Below the pieces are notes generated by a model, which was given only the letters and a program-made list of their open reading frames with translations, searched no databases and was not told the origin of the DNA. From the NCBI RefSeq assembly GCF_902753875.1, contig NZ_CADDTS010000024.1, forward strand, positions 1-54,706: a stretch of DNA of 54,706 nucleotides, written 5' to 3'. Made by a program: the position numbers and the translations under genes. Below, one piece after another: positions 27,159 through 35,917 of the stretch. Numbering within the stretch: position 1 is the first letter of the stretch; each line of letters begins with the position of its first letter. The DNA is from Acinetobacter bouvetii (GTDB taxonomy: Bacteria > Pseudomonadota > Gammaproteobacteria > Pseudomonadales > Moraxellaceae).

Positions 27159-28382
27159 ATGACTTCATTTCAACATATTGCTCCGATCCACGCTAAAGAA
27201 TTGGCGCATGCACACATCATCCAGTCAGATGCTGAAGCGCTGGAAATTGCAAAAAATCTGGCTGAACAATTTAAACAACATGCTGTACAGCGTGATGCTG
27301 AGCGCATTTTACCCTTTGAGGAAATTGAAGCGTATAGCCAGTCTGGTCTTTGGGCCATCACCGTGCCCAAGCAATATGGCGGTGCTGAGGTTTCAAGCTA
27401 TACCGTGGCACAAGTGATCGCCCTGATGAGTGGCGCCGATGGTTCGATTGGTCAGATTCCACAAAACCATTTTTACGGGCTGGAAATCTTACGCAATAAC
27501 GGTACAGAACAACAAAAAAAGAAACTCTATGCTGAAGTACTGAAAGGTGCACGTTTTGGTAACGCCTTGGCGGAATTTAAAACCAAGACCGCAGCGCAAA
27601 AACAGACCGCCATTCACCAGACCGCACAGGGTTATGAGGTCAATGGCGAGAAATTTTACTGCACCGGCAGTCTGTTTGCCCATCGTATTCCTACACTGGT
27701 AAAAGATGCCAATGGACGTGAATTTTTGGCTTTTATTCCACGTGACAGTCAAGGTCTGGAACTGGTTGATGACTGGTCGGGTTTTGGACAGCGCACTACC
27801 GGTAGCGGTACGGTTAAATTCAATCATGTGCAAGTCTTGGAGGGAGATCTCATTCCGTTTGATCTTGCCTATACTCAACCGACCATCTCAGGTCCTTTTG
27901 CTCAATTAATGCATGCCGCAATTGAAACCGGCATTGCACGGGTAGCCTTTGAAGAAACCTTGATTCGTGTACGCCAAGCCCGACCATGGATTGACTCCGG
28001 TGTAGATCAGGCGACCGATGATCCACTCACGAAACTCGAACTGGGTCGAATTATCGCTGATGTGCGGGCTTCTGAAGTTTTACTAAAACAGGCCGCACGT
28101 TCCATTGATGCCGCCAAGCCTGCTCCGACCGCAGAAAATGTCGCCAAAGCATCGTTAGATGTGGCCAAAGCACGTGCCCACAGCACAGACACGGCACTAA
28201 AAGCCTCCTCCAAACTGATTGAACTGGCGGGAAGCCGTGGCAGTCAACGTGATGATGGTCTAGACCGCTTTTGGCGTAATGCCCGCGTGCACACCCTGCA
28301 TGACGCTTCACGCTGGAAATATTTCTTTATTGCCAACTATTTATTAAATGGAGTATTGCCACCACGTAGAGGGACATTGTAA
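27159..28382 (+). CDS. SfnB/DszC-like acyl-CoA dehydrogenase-fold flavoprotein, copy 2
   Basis: A 407-residue paralogue of the previous gene, starting at ATG 27159 with an excellent AAGGAG site 6 bases before it; a longer frame begins inside the upstream gene and is rejected. Shared motifs in the same order: VPKQYGGAEVSSYTVAQVI, DGSIGQIPQNHFYGLE (closer to the SfnB consensus than copy 1), GEKFYCTGSLFAHRIP, GFGQRTTGSGTVKFNHVQV and NARVHTLHDASRWKYFFIANYLL. It lies 10 bases after copy 1 and its stop overlaps the next start (TAATG). The pair looks like a tandem duplication that has diverged well, perhaps for two substrates or as a heteromer. Confidence 0.9.
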   Translation: MTSFQHIAPIHAKELAHAHIIQSDAEALEIAKNLAEQFKQHAVQRDAERILPFEEIEAYSQSGLWAITVPKQYGGAEVSSYTVAQVIALMSGADGSIGQIPQNHFYGLEILRNNGTEQQKKKLYAEVLKGARFGNALAEFKTKTAAQKQTAIHQTAQGYEVNGEKFYCTGSLFAHRIPTLVKDANGREFLAFIPRDSQGLELVDDWSGFGQRTTGSGTVKFNHVQVLEGDLIPFDLAYTQPTISGPFAQLMHAAIETGIARVAFEETLIRVRQARPWIDSGVDQATDDPLTKLELGRIIADVRASEVLLKQAARSIDAAKPAPTAENVAKASLDVAKARAHSTDTALKASSKLIELAGSRGSQRDDGLDRFWRNARVHTLHDASRWKYFFIANYLLNGVLPPRRGTL

Positions 28383-29812
28383 TGACAATTTCATCTCCTA
28401 CTGCTGCTAAAAAAATCCTGCTGAATGCTTTTGATATGAACTGCGTGGGTCATATCAACCATGGCTTATGGACCCATCCGCGGGATGAATCGCACCGTTT
28501 TAACGAGCTGAGTTACTGGACCGATCTGGCCAGAACTTTAGAGCAAGGCTTGTTTGATGGCTTATTTATTGCCGATATCACCGGGGTCTATGATGTCTAT
28601 CAAAACAATATCGACCTGACTTTAAAAGAATCGATTCAGCTACCTAGTCATGATCCAAGCACGCTGGTTTCCGCGATGGCAGCCGTGACTCAGCATTTGG
28701 GTTTTGGCGTCACGGTCAACTTAAGCTATGAATCGCCTTATCAGTTTGCCCGCCGCTTTGCCAGTCTGGATCATCTGACCCAAGGGCGCATTGGCTGGAA
28801 CATCGTTACCGGTTATCTGGACAGTGCCGAGCGTTTGATTGGACAAAAAGGTTTAAAAGATCACGACCTGCGCTATGAACAGGCGGAAGAATTTTTGCAG
28901 CTTTGCTACAAGTTCTGGGAAGGTTCCTGGGAAGATGATGCTGTGCAGAAAGACAAACTGAACCGCGTGTTTAGCGATCCTGAAAAAGTTCATGCCATCC
29001 ATCATCAAGGCAAGTTCTTTAAAAGCCAGGGCGTGTTTCAGGTTTCCCCTTCTATTCAGCGCACGCCGGTGCTGTATCAGGCTGGAGCTTCAGCTAAAGG
29101 CTTAAGTTTTGCCACCCAGCATGCAGAAGCCATGTTTATTGGTGCAGATACGCCTGAAAAACTGAAACAGCAAGTAGATAAGATTCGTGCCTTAAGCGCT
29201 GAGCAAGGCCGTGATCCGAATGCGATCAAGCTTTTTGTCGGCATTAGTGTGGTCACAGCAGAAACGGATGAATTGGCACAGGAAAAACTGGCGGAATATA
29301 TTCGCTATGCCAGTCCCGAAGCGGGCTTGGCACATTTTTCCAGTTCCGTCGGGATTGATCTTTCCAAGTTTGCCGATGATGAAGCCATTCCCTACCAAAA
29401 GACCAACAGCATTGCTTCCGTCAACAACAGGTTTAAAGAGCAGCAGATCACCCGCGCTGACCTGAAAGCACAGCATGTCTTGGGTGGACGTTATCCCCTG
29501 ATCGTGGGCAGTGGTGCAACTGTGGCGGAAAAGCTGATTCAACTCTTAGATGACACGGGTGTGGATGGTTTCAACCTGACCCGTACCGTGGCACCGGAGT
29601 CACATCAAGATTTTATCCGTCTGGTCATTCCTGAATTACAGCAACGTGGTCGTTATAAAACCGCCTATGAGTCGGGCAGCTTACGCCACAAGTTATTCCA
29701 GCAAGGTGACCGACTCTCTGCAGATCATCCGGTACAGCAGTTCCGATGTCCAAGCACACAACCTCAAGGCACGCAACAAAAGCAAACAGCTCAGCATAAG
29801 CAAACCGCATAA
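28382..29812 (+). CDS. FMN-dependent monooxygenase of the DmoA/NtaA/DszA group
   Basis: A 476-residue LLM-class (bacterial luciferase-like) flavin monooxygenase. The start ILLNAFDMNCVGHINHGLWTHP resembles dimethylsulfide monooxygenase and DszA/NtaA proteins. Other motifs: LFDGLFIADITGVYDVY, HLTQGRIGWNIVTGYLDSAERL, SPSIQRTPVLYQAGASAKGLSFA and VDGFNLTRTVAPESHQDFI. These enzymes need reduced FMN from a separate reductase, which is not in this operon. Translation is coupled to the preceding gene (TAATG). The last about 30 residues are a Gln/Thr/His-rich tail, not part of the usual fold. It probably oxidises the organosulfur compound brought in by the neighbouring transporter. Confidence 0.9.
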   Translation: MTISSPTAAKKILLNAFDMNCVGHINHGLWTHPRDESHRFNELSYWTDLARTLEQGLFDGLFIADITGVYDVYQNNIDLTLKESIQLPSHDPSTLVSAMAAVTQHLGFGVTVNLSYESPYQFARRFASLDHLTQGRIGWNIVTGYLDSAERLIGQKGLKDHDLRYEQAEEFLQLCYKFWEGSWEDDAVQKDKLNRVFSDPEKVHAIHHQGKFFKSQGVFQVSPSIQRTPVLYQAGASAKGLSFATQHAEAMFIGADTPEKLKQQVDKIRALSAEQGRDPNAIKLFVGISVVTAETDELAQEKLAEYIRYASPEAGLAHFSSSVGIDLSKFADDEAIPYQKTNSIASVNNRFKEQQITRADLKAQHVLGGRYPLIVGSGATVAEKLIQLLDDTGVDGFNLTRTVAPESHQDFIRLVIPELQQRGRYKTAYESGSLRHKLFQQGDRLSADHPVQQFRCPSTQPQGTQQKQTAQHKQTA

Positions 29813-29841
29813 ACGAATTAATTTAATATTAGAGGTGCAGC

Positions 29842-30684
29842 ATGGCACAAAACTCGGCACAAACAGCTAAAACTAAATTTACCATTATCGGGGTGATTGT
29901 TGCCGCCGTCATTATTGGATTGGTGGTCTGGAATCAGCAGAAAAAAGCCGCTTCCAATGAACTGGTGATTGGCATTAGTCCATCCTTTGCCAAGCCCTTG
30001 CAGGTGGCCGCAGATGAAGCCAAGCAACAGGGCTTAAACGTGAAACTGGTGGAATTTTCCGACTGGAATACCCCGAATATTACCCTGAACCACGGTGATA
30101 TTGATGCCAACTTTTTCCAGCATCAGCCTTTTTTAGACAATGCCAAAAAGGAAACCGATTTTAAAATTAAAGCCTTTGATGTCGGCGCTGCAACGCATGT
30201 CGGCCTGTATTCTAAAAAAGTGAAAAGTTTTGATGAATTGCAGGACAATGCCAAAGTCGTGGTGCCAAATGACCCTGTGAACCAAGGCCGTGCATTACAG
30301 TTATTACAGCAAGCTAAACTCATCACCTTAAAGCAGCCGGACAACTTCCTGTCGGGTTTGAATGATATTGCTGAAAACCCGAAAAAGCTGCAGTTCATTG
30401 AAGTAGAAGGCCCGCAGACAGCCCGTGCCATTGATGATGCCGATCTGGCTTTTGGCTATCCACATTATTTACGTATGGCAAAAACTGCCGATCCTGAAAG
30501 CGCGCTGCTATTTGACTCGAATACCGACAAGCGTTTCGCGATTTTATTTGCGGTGCGTGATGACTATCAGGACAGTAATGGCAAACTGAGAAAATTTGTC
30601 GATATTTACCAAAACTCGCCGAAAGTCAAACAGGCGCTGGATGCCGACTTTGGTGCCAAACTCTGGTTCCCGGGCTGGAAATAA
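29842..30684 (+). CDS. NlpA/MetQ-like substrate-binding protein, copy 1
   Basis: A 280-residue binding protein of the NlpA/MetQ family (methionine and related ligands). Family features: ELVIGISPSFAKPLQ, GLNVKLVEFSDWNTPNI, GDIDANFFQHQPFLDNA, VGLYSKKVKSFDEL, VPNDPVNQGRALQLLQ, FIEVEGPQTARAIDDADLAFG, and ending GAKLWFPGWK. Unlike most NlpA members it has no lipobox Cys; residues 13-30 form an uncleaved-looking membrane helix (FTIIGVIVAAVIIGLVVW) with no AxA site, so it seems anchored to the inner membrane. It is the fourth gene of the operon and paralogous to the next. Confidence 0.9.
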   Translation: MAQNSAQTAKTKFTIIGVIVAAVIIGLVVWNQQKKAASNELVIGISPSFAKPLQVAADEAKQQGLNVKLVEFSDWNTPNITLNHGDIDANFFQHQPFLDNAKKETDFKIKAFDVGAATHVGLYSKKVKSFDELQDNAKVVVPNDPVNQGRALQLLQQAKLITLKQPDNFLSGLNDIAENPKKLQFIEVEGPQTARAIDDADLAFGYPHYLRMAKTADPESALLFDSNTDKRFAILFAVRDDYQDSNGKLRKFVDIYQNSPKVKQALDADFGAKLWFPGWK

Positions 30685-30695
30685 GGACTAAGCAC

Positions 30696-31532
30696 ATGTC
30701 GAATGCAGTGAAAAACAATACAAAATTTTGGGTGATTAGCACAATTGTCCTGAGTCTTGTCATTGGGCTTGGTGGCTATCGTTGGGTCAATAGTACCAAA
30801 CACAATGACACCTTAAAAATTGGCATTAGCCCGCCCTATGCAGAGCTTTTAAGAAGTCTCGCTGAAGATGTCAAAGCACAAGGCATCAACGTCGAACTGA
30901 TTGAATTTTCAGACTGGCAAGCACCGAATGTTGCCGTTCAAAACGGAGACATTGATGCCAACTTCTTTCAGCAAAGTGTCTTCCTGGCCAATGCTGTACG
31001 TGAAACAGGCTATGAACTGCATGCTTTTGCCAAAGGTTCAGGCAGTCATGTCGGCTTATATTCTAAAAAATATCAGTCACTCGATCAGATTCCCAATCAG
31101 GCCAAAGTCGTGGTGCCCAATGATCCCGTGAATTTGTCGCGTGGCTTAACCCTTTTAGCGCGGGCAGGTTTGCTTCAGGTCAAAGATGTTAACAATGAAT
31201 TAACCACATTGCAGGACATTACCAGCAACCCGAAACAACTAAAGTTAATTGAAGTGGAAGGACCTCAAACTGCACATGCTTATAACGAAGCGGACTTGAT
31301 TATGGGTTTTCCGCATTATTTGAAAATGGCAAAAGTCGCGGATCCCAATTCAGCCCTGTTTATTGACCCGGTGAATAAAAAATACGCCATTTTATTTGTG
31401 ACACGTAAAGACTACCAAGATCGGGACCACAAGCTTGCCACCTTTGTTCAAGCATTTCAAAGCTCTGCCAAAGTAAAAGAAATTTTAAATCATGACTTTG
31501 GCCAAGGCATGTGGTTTGAAGGTTGGAAATAG
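30696..31532 (+). CDS. NlpA/MetQ-like substrate-binding protein, copy 2
   Basis: A 278-residue paralogue of the preceding gene with the same motif order (LKIGISPPYAELLR, VELIEFSDWQAPNV, GDIDANFFQQSVFLANA, GLYSKKYQSLDQI, VPNDPVNLSRGLTLL, LIEVEGPQTAHAYNEADL, ending GMWFEGWK). It too lacks a lipobox Cys and has an N-terminal hydrophobic anchor (FWVISTIVLSLVIGLGGYRW). It begins 11 bases after copy 1 with AAGGA upstream. Presenting two ligands to one MetNI permease is the likely use of two binding proteins. Confidence 0.9.
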   Translation: MSNAVKNNTKFWVISTIVLSLVIGLGGYRWVNSTKHNDTLKIGISPPYAELLRSLAEDVKAQGINVELIEFSDWQAPNVAVQNGDIDANFFQQSVFLANAVRETGYELHAFAKGSGSHVGLYSKKYQSLDQIPNQAKVVVPNDPVNLSRGLTLLARAGLLQVKDVNNELTTLQDITSNPKQLKLIEVEGPQTAHAYNEADLIMGFPHYLKMAKVADPNSALFIDPVNKKYAILFVTRKDYQDRDHKLATFVQAFQSSAKVKEILNHDFGQGMWFEGWK

Positions 31533-31542
31533 GAGCATTACT

Positions 31543-32613
31543 ATGGTGAGTTTTGGATCACAAGTGGACTTCAAAGTTCCACACATCAAAATCAGAAATT
31601 TAAATAAATTTTATCAGGTACAAGGTAAGCAAGTGCATGCGCTCAAGAATATCCAGCTGGATATTCCCGAGGGTAAAATCTTTGGCATTATCGGCAAAAG
31701 TGGTGCAGGAAAATCCTCACTGCTCCGCACGCTCAATGGTCTGGAAAGCATTAGTGATGGACATATCCATATCCATCAACAGGATCTGGCCAGCTTAAAT
31801 CATGCAGAACTGATTCAGTTACGCCAGCGTATCGGCATGATTTTCCAGCACTTCAATCTCATGTCCGCCAAAACCGTGTATGAAAATGTGGCGCTGCCCT
31901 TAAAAGTTTCGAACTTTCCTAAAGAGCAGATTCAAGCCCGGGTACAGGAAGTGCTGGATCTAGTGGGTTTAACGGACAAGGCAGACCGCTATCCTTCCCA
32001 GCTATCTGGTGGTCAAAAGCAGCGAGTCGGCATTGCCCGTGCGCTGGTGCATCATCCGGAAATTTTACTCTGTGATGAAGCCACTTCTGCTTTAGATCCT
32101 GAAAGTACCTCTGTCGTCCTGTCATTACTTAAGGAAATTAACCAGAAACTGGGCATCACCATTGTATTGATTACCCATGAAATGCAGGTGATTCGTGAAA
32201 TTTGCGATCAGGTCGTGGTGATTGAGGGGGGTGAAATTGTCGAGTCGGGTGAAGTCTGGTCGGTATTTTCTCAGCCGCAGCAGCAAATCACCCAAGAGCT
32301 GTTAAATCTGGAACAAATGGATTTACCTTTTGCGCTACACGACACGCCACATGCTGAAGATACGCATAGTATTTTTAAAATTCGTTATGAATCATCGCTA
32401 CAGCATTCTCCAGATTTAAAAGTGATTCTTGATCAGTTCGAGCCATCGGTGCATCTGTATCAAAGTCATATCGACAGCATTCAAAATCATTTAATTGGCA
32501 CATGGGTTGTGGCTGTGCCCAAGCTGGATATTGAAATTGAAACCCTGCAACAAAAACTAAAACAGCACATTGCGCAGATTGAGGTACTCGGCTATGCACG
32601 ACCAGCTCATTGA
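31543..32613 (+). CDS. Methionine-type ABC transporter ATP-binding protein (MetN-like)
   Basis: A 356-residue ABC ATPase starting at ATG 31543 with AGGAG upstream; the longer frame begins inside the preceding gene. It has Walker A GKSGAGKSS (about residues 48-56), the Q-loop FQHFNLMSAKTV, the signature LSGGQKQRVGIARAL, Walker B ILLCDEATSALD and the switch His (LITHEMQVI). The C-terminal portion (about residues 270-356) is a NIL domain, which in MetN binds methionine and inhibits transport. This gives a metNIQ-type importer specific to this operon. Its 3' end overlaps the permease start by 20 bases. Confidence 0.94.
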   Translation: MVSFGSQVDFKVPHIKIRNLNKFYQVQGKQVHALKNIQLDIPEGKIFGIIGKSGAGKSSLLRTLNGLESISDGHIHIHQQDLASLNHAELIQLRQRIGMIFQHFNLMSAKTVYENVALPLKVSNFPKEQIQARVQEVLDLVGLTDKADRYPSQLSGGQKQRVGIARALVHHPEILLCDEATSALDPESTSVVLSLLKEINQKLGITIVLITHEMQVIREICDQVVVIEGGEIVESGEVWSVFSQPQQQITQELLNLEQMDLPFALHDTPHAEDTHSIFKIRYESSLQHSPDLKVILDQFEPSVHLYQSHIDSIQNHLIGTWVVAVPKLDIEIETLQQKLKQHIAQIEVLGYARPAH

Positions 32614-33253
32614 TTTATTACTGACCGGAACCACAGACACCTTATTGATGGTGGGTGTATCGGCCCTGTTTGCCTTGCTGATTGGCTTACCGATGGCCGT
32701 GATTTTGGTCAGTACCTCCGAACATGGCATCTATCCCTCTAAAAGCATCAATCATGCGTTGGGCTGGGTGGTCAACATTACCCGTTCTGTACCTTTCCTG
32801 ATTTTAATGGTGGCGTTGATTCCATTAACCCGCTGGATTGTCGGTACCAGTTATGGCGTATGGGCGGCAGTGGTTCCGCTGACTTTAGCAGCTACTCCAT
32901 TTTTTGCCCGTATTGCAGAAGTCAGTTTACGTGAAGTGGATCAAGGCCTGATTGAAGCTGCCCAAGCAATTGGCTGTAACCGCAAGCAAATCATTTGGCA
33001 TGTGCTGCTTCCTGAAGCACTTCCCGGCATTGTGGCGGGTTTTACCGTGACCTTAGTGACCATGATCAACTCATCAGCGATTGCCGGCGCCATTGGTGCA
33101 GGTGGTTTGGGTGATATCGCCTATCGTTATGGCTATCAGCGTTTTGACATGCAAATCATGCTTGCCGTGATTGTGGTACTGGTCATTTTGGTGATGCTGG
33201 TACAAGCCGCGGGTGATACCCTCTCGAACCAGCTGGATAAACGCAAAATTTAA
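32594..33253 (+). CDS. Methionine-type ABC transporter permease (MetI-like)
   Basis: A 219-residue inner-membrane permease starting at ATG 32594 (MHDQLIDLLLTGTTDTLLMVG) with GAGG 9 bases upstream. About five membrane helices are visible, with the EAA-loop region EVDQGLIEAAQAIGCNRKQIIWHVLLPEALPGI and IAGAIGAGGLGDIAYRYGY, typical of MetI. It pairs with the MetN-like ATPase it overlaps. It ends the operon; a modest hairpin follows at about 33291-33316. Confidence 0.94.
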   Translation: MHDQLIDLLLTGTTDTLLMVGVSALFALLIGLPMAVILVSTSEHGIYPSKSINHALGWVVNITRSVPFLILMVALIPLTRWIVGTSYGVWAAVVPLTLAATPFFARIAEVSLREVDQGLIEAAQAIGCNRKQIIWHVLLPEALPGIVAGFTVTLVTMINSSAIAGAIGAGGLGDIAYRYGYQRFDMQIMLAVIVVLVILVMLVQAAGDTLSNQLDKRKI

Positions 33254-33290
33254 TAAGCGCCCATTTTCAGGAGTTTTCAACAAACCAGCC

Positions 33291-33318
33291 AGCCATGACC
33301 TGACTTTGTCATGGCTTT
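33291..33318 (+). terminator. Hairpin after the sulfur operon
   Basis: AGCCATGAC (33291-33299) and GTCATGGCT (33308-33316) form a 9-bp stem. Only a short T-rich stretch follows, so termination may be weak. Confidence 0.45.
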
Positions 33319-33368
33319 CATGTAAAATCGTCTGCAATTTTTATATATAACACTGTGTGAGTGATTTC

Positions 33369-34460
33369 ATGGGTTTTAATTGCGGTATTGTCGGCTTGCC
33401 GAACGTTGGTAAATCTACACTTTTCAATGCTTTAACTAAAGCTGCTATTGCTGCTGAAAACTTCCCGTTCTGTACCATTGAACCTAACACAGGTATCGTA
33501 CCGGTTCCCGATCAACGCCTGGACAAATTGACTGCCATTGTTAAACCGCAACGTGTGATTCCAACCACCATGGAATTCGTGGATATTGCCGGTCTGGTTG
33601 CCGGTGCATCTAAAGGTGAAGGTTTGGGTAACCAGTTCCTGGCCAATATCCGTGAAACGGATGCCATTGCACATGTGGTTCGTTGTTTTGAAGATGAAAA
33701 CGTAATTCACGTAAATGGCAAAATTGATCCGTTGGATGATATCGCGACTATCAATACAGAACTTGCACTGGCTGACTTGGAAACTGTCACTAAAGCCGTG
33801 ACTCGTTTGGCCAAATCTGCAAAAGGCGGCGACAAAGAAGCGATTGCGACCAAAGCGGTTTTAGATAAAATCTTGCCTTTGTTAGATGAAGGTAAACCTG
33901 CCCGTGCAGCCGACCTAGACGATGATGAACGTAAACTGGTTCGTGGCTTTGGTTTAATGACTTTAAAACCAACCATGTACATTGCCAATGTCGCTGAAGA
34001 TGGTTTTGAAAACAACCCGCATCTAGACGCTGTGAAAAAACTGGCAGCTGAAGAAAATGCGATTGTAGTTCCACTGTGTAACCAGATTGAAGCTGAAATT
34101 TCATTGCTTGAAGATGAAGACCGCGCTGAATTTTTAGAAGCTTTAGGCATGGAAGAACCAGGTTTGAACATCGTGATTCGTGCCGGTTACAGCTTGCTTG
34201 GCCTACAAACTTATTTCACTGCAGGTGTGCAGGAAGTACGTGCCTGGACAGTAAAAGTGGGTGCAACGGCGCCTCAAGCTGCGGGTGTGATTCATACTGA
34301 CTTCGAAAAAGGCTTTATCCGTGCTGAATGTATTGCTTATGATGACTTCGTACAATACAACGGCGAAGCTGGCGCGAAAGAAGCTGGTAAATGGCGTTTA
34401 GAAGGCAAGACTTACGTGGTTCAGGACGGTGACGTGCTGCACTTCCGTTTTAACGTCTAA
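33369..34460 (+). CDS. ychF: Redox-regulated ATPase YchF (Obg/OLA1 family)
   Basis: A 363-residue YchF, a universally conserved ribosome-associated ATPase of the Obg group. The start at ATG 33369 ([20 protein letters not shown]) gives the standard length; a GTG at 33357 would add four residues. P-loop GLPNVGKST at about residues 8-16, the switch region [34 protein letters not shown], and the C-terminal TGS-like domain ([21 protein letters not shown] and [15 protein letters not shown]) are present. A strong terminator follows the stop. Confidence 0.97.
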   Translation: MGFNCGIVGLPNVGKSTLFNALTKAAIAAENFPFCTIEPNTGIVPVPDQRLDKLTAIVKPQRVIPTTMEFVDIAGLVAGASKGEGLGNQFLANIRETDAIAHVVRCFEDENVIHVNGKIDPLDDIATINTELALADLETVTKAVTRLAKSAKGGDKEAIATKAVLDKILPLLDEGKPARAADLDDDERKLVRGFGLMTLKPTMYIANVAEDGFENNPHLDAVKKLAAEENAIVVPLCNQIEAEISLLEDEDRAEFLEALGMEEPGLNIVIRAGYSLLGLQTYFTAGVQEVRAWTVKVGATAPQAAGVIHTDFEKGFIRAECIAYDDFVQYNGEAGAKEAGKWRLEGKTYVVQDGDVLHFRFNV

Positions 34461-34469
34461 ATCTGACAG

Positions 34470-34500
34470 CGAAAAAGCCAGCTCTCTGCTGGCTTTTTTA
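34470..34500 (+). terminator. Intrinsic terminator of ychF
   Basis: AAAAAGCCAGC (34472-34482) and GCTGGCTTTTT (34488-34498), an 11-bp stem with a T-rich tail. Confidence 0.9.
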
Positions 34501-34961
34501 TTACTTTAGATTTTTAATCTCAGTGCTTTTTAAGTAGATCAGGTAAGTGGCAGAAGTCTAAAGATAGACTTATATCCTTCCCCCCTCTTTTAATGTCACT
34601 ATTTATTGAATCAATAAACAGGCAAAGACTGGATATGAGCAAAACTGATCCCTATGCTAATTTTCCTAACCAGAGAACAAACTATGATGCTTAATGAAAT
34701 ATACGATACATAAGCTATAAATGAAGCTTAGCGACCTTATTACATCTAATGGCTTAGGCTATTTTATAAAAACACCATTTAATGATTTTTTATGAGTCCA
34801 TTTGATATAACTTTAGCTTAATTTCTGCTTAAAACTAAAAATATCACCACAATTCCCCTATAAGCGGTTGCTTTTTAACAACCATGCTACAACTTAACTC
34901 CCAATCAAATTTGCCTAATTTATTTACAGGTACTGATGCCTGTTTCCAAAGAATAATAGCA
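34501..34961. other. AT-rich intergenic region
   Basis: About 460 bases without a supported gene. A 19-codon ORF at 34635-34694 lacks a ribosome site. The promoter of the following secreted-protein gene should lie towards its right end. Confidence 0.45.
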
Positions 34962-35234
34962 ATGAAAAAACTCAGCACAATCCTTACTGCAGCTGTCTTC
35001 ACTATGCTTAGTGCAACTGCATTCGCTTGCCCCAAAGGCATGACTATGACCGGTGGTACAGGTCCAAATCATAAAGGTGGTAAATGTGTTGCTGCTCATA
35101 CGACAAAACATCATAAAGCAAATCATGAGAAAAAAGCAGAACATAAAATGATGAAAGAGGACAAAAAAGCTGTACCTCAAGGCAATATGATGCATGAAAA
35201 TAAGGCCCCTGAAAAACCAGCACCTAAACCTTAA
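34962..35234 (+). CDS. Small secreted His/Lys/Met-rich protein (90 aa)
   Basis: The start at ATG 34962 gives a signal peptide (MKKLSTILTAAVFTMLSATAFA, residues 1-22) and a mature protein of about 68 residues. It begins CPKGMTMTGGTGPNHKGGKC, with two Cys, and continues with a His/Lys stretch (TTKHHKANHEKKAEHKMMKE) and a Pro/Lys-rich end. His and Met clusters suggest binding of copper or nickel in the periplasm, but this is only inference. The longer frame upstream has no signal peptide at its start. It is a single gene with a terminator shared with the converging gene. Confidence 0.7.
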   Translation: MKKLSTILTAAVFTMLSATAFACPKGMTMTGGTGPNHKGGKCVAAHTTKHHKANHEKKAEHKMMKEDKKAVPQGNMMHENKAPEKPAPKP

Positions 35235-35260
35235 TATTCAAGCCTTTATAACGGTCTATA

Positions 35261-35293
35261 AAAAAGCCAGTGCTTTACACACTGGCTTTTTTA
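35261..35293 (+). terminator. Bidirectional intrinsic terminator
   Basis: AAAAAGCCAGTG (35261-35272) and CACTGGCTTTTT (35280-35291) form a stem with A- and T-runs on both sides, between two convergent genes. Confidence 0.9.
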
Positions 35294-35307
35294 TTTAAAG
35301 CATATGA

Positions 35308-35841
35308 TTAGGTCACATGCGCGGTCTTGGCATCCATCGCCGCACGTTGCTTGCGTGCTGCTTCAAGCATACGTTGTTCAAGATCTTTTCTGAACCCAAG
35401 CATAAAAACCATTTCAGCCAGTACAAATAATGGCCCAATCGCCAGGCCAATCACATCATCCATAAAAGCCGGTTTTTTCTTTTCGTAAAAATGTCCCACA
35501 AACTGAAACACCCAACCCACCACAAAAATACCAATACTCAAGCTTAACCAGAACGTGGTATCCAACTGCGCAATCTCGTAAGCAAAAGGATAAGCAATCG
35601 CGTAGATGACTAACATGATCAGCCCAAAAATGCGATCCAAACTCAGGTAATAAATACAACTGGCCAGCAGCAACACTAAAGCCAGAGTCAGCTCCACACC
35701 CGAAATACTCACACCGGCACGGGCGGTCAGGCAGATAATTGAAAATACAATTAAGGGAATGCCAATAAAATGGGTAAAAATATTTTTCTGATCCAGATGG
35801 TATGCTGCATACTGACTAAGCAGCTGTTCTAATTTGGTCAT
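35308..35841 (-). CDS. Mpo1-like (DUF962) membrane protein
   Basis: A 177-residue inner-membrane protein. The start at 35841 (MTKLEQLLSQYAAYHLDQKN) has an AAGGAAG site; the extra 21 codons upstream are probably not translated. The motif SQYAAYHLDQKNIFTHFIGIPL at the N-terminus, several membrane helices, and QFVGHFYEKKKPAFMDDV match the Mpo1/YGL010w family. The yeast member is a dioxygenase of 2-hydroxy fatty acids, with His residues in these motifs. The bacterial role is not known. It is divergent from the Crp/Fnr regulator, with a palindromic site between them. Confidence 0.88.
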   Translation of the reverse strand: MTKLEQLLSQYAAYHLDQKNIFTHFIGIPLIVFSIICLTARAGVSISGVELTLALVLLLASCIYYLSLDRIFGLIMLVIYAIAYPFAYEIAQLDTTFWLSLSIGIFVVGWVFQFVGHFYEKKKPAFMDDVIGLAIGPLFVLAEMVFMLGFRKDLEQRMLEAARKQRAAMDAKTAHVT

Positions 35842-35895
35842 CACCGTCTTCCTTGTTAGACTCATCTTTTCACTATATAAAAAAATACGGTAACG

Positions 35896-35917
35896 AGTTG
35901 TCAACTAGCCGACAACT
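35896..35917. promoter_or_regulatory. Palindromic operator candidate between the Mpo1-like and Crp/Fnr genes
   Basis: AGTTGTC (35896-35902) and GACAACT (35911-35917) form a perfect 7-bp inverted repeat with an 8-base spacer, 22 bp before the regulator's start and in the shared promoter region. The geometry suits the dimeric Crp/Fnr-type regulator encoded alongside, but differs from classic TGTGA or TTGAT half-sites. Confidence 0.5.

Noticed and set aside
27489..27878. 129-codon minus-strand ORF within the second SfnB-like gene
   Set aside because: Antisense shadow of a gene with clear motifs and ribosome site.
33707..34171. 154-codon minus-strand ORF within ychF
   Set aside because: Shadow of ychF; Ser/Ala-rich antisense translation without motifs.
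34635..34694. 19-codon ORF (MSKTDPYANFPNQ...)
   Set aside because: No ribosome site at suitable spacing and too short to support.
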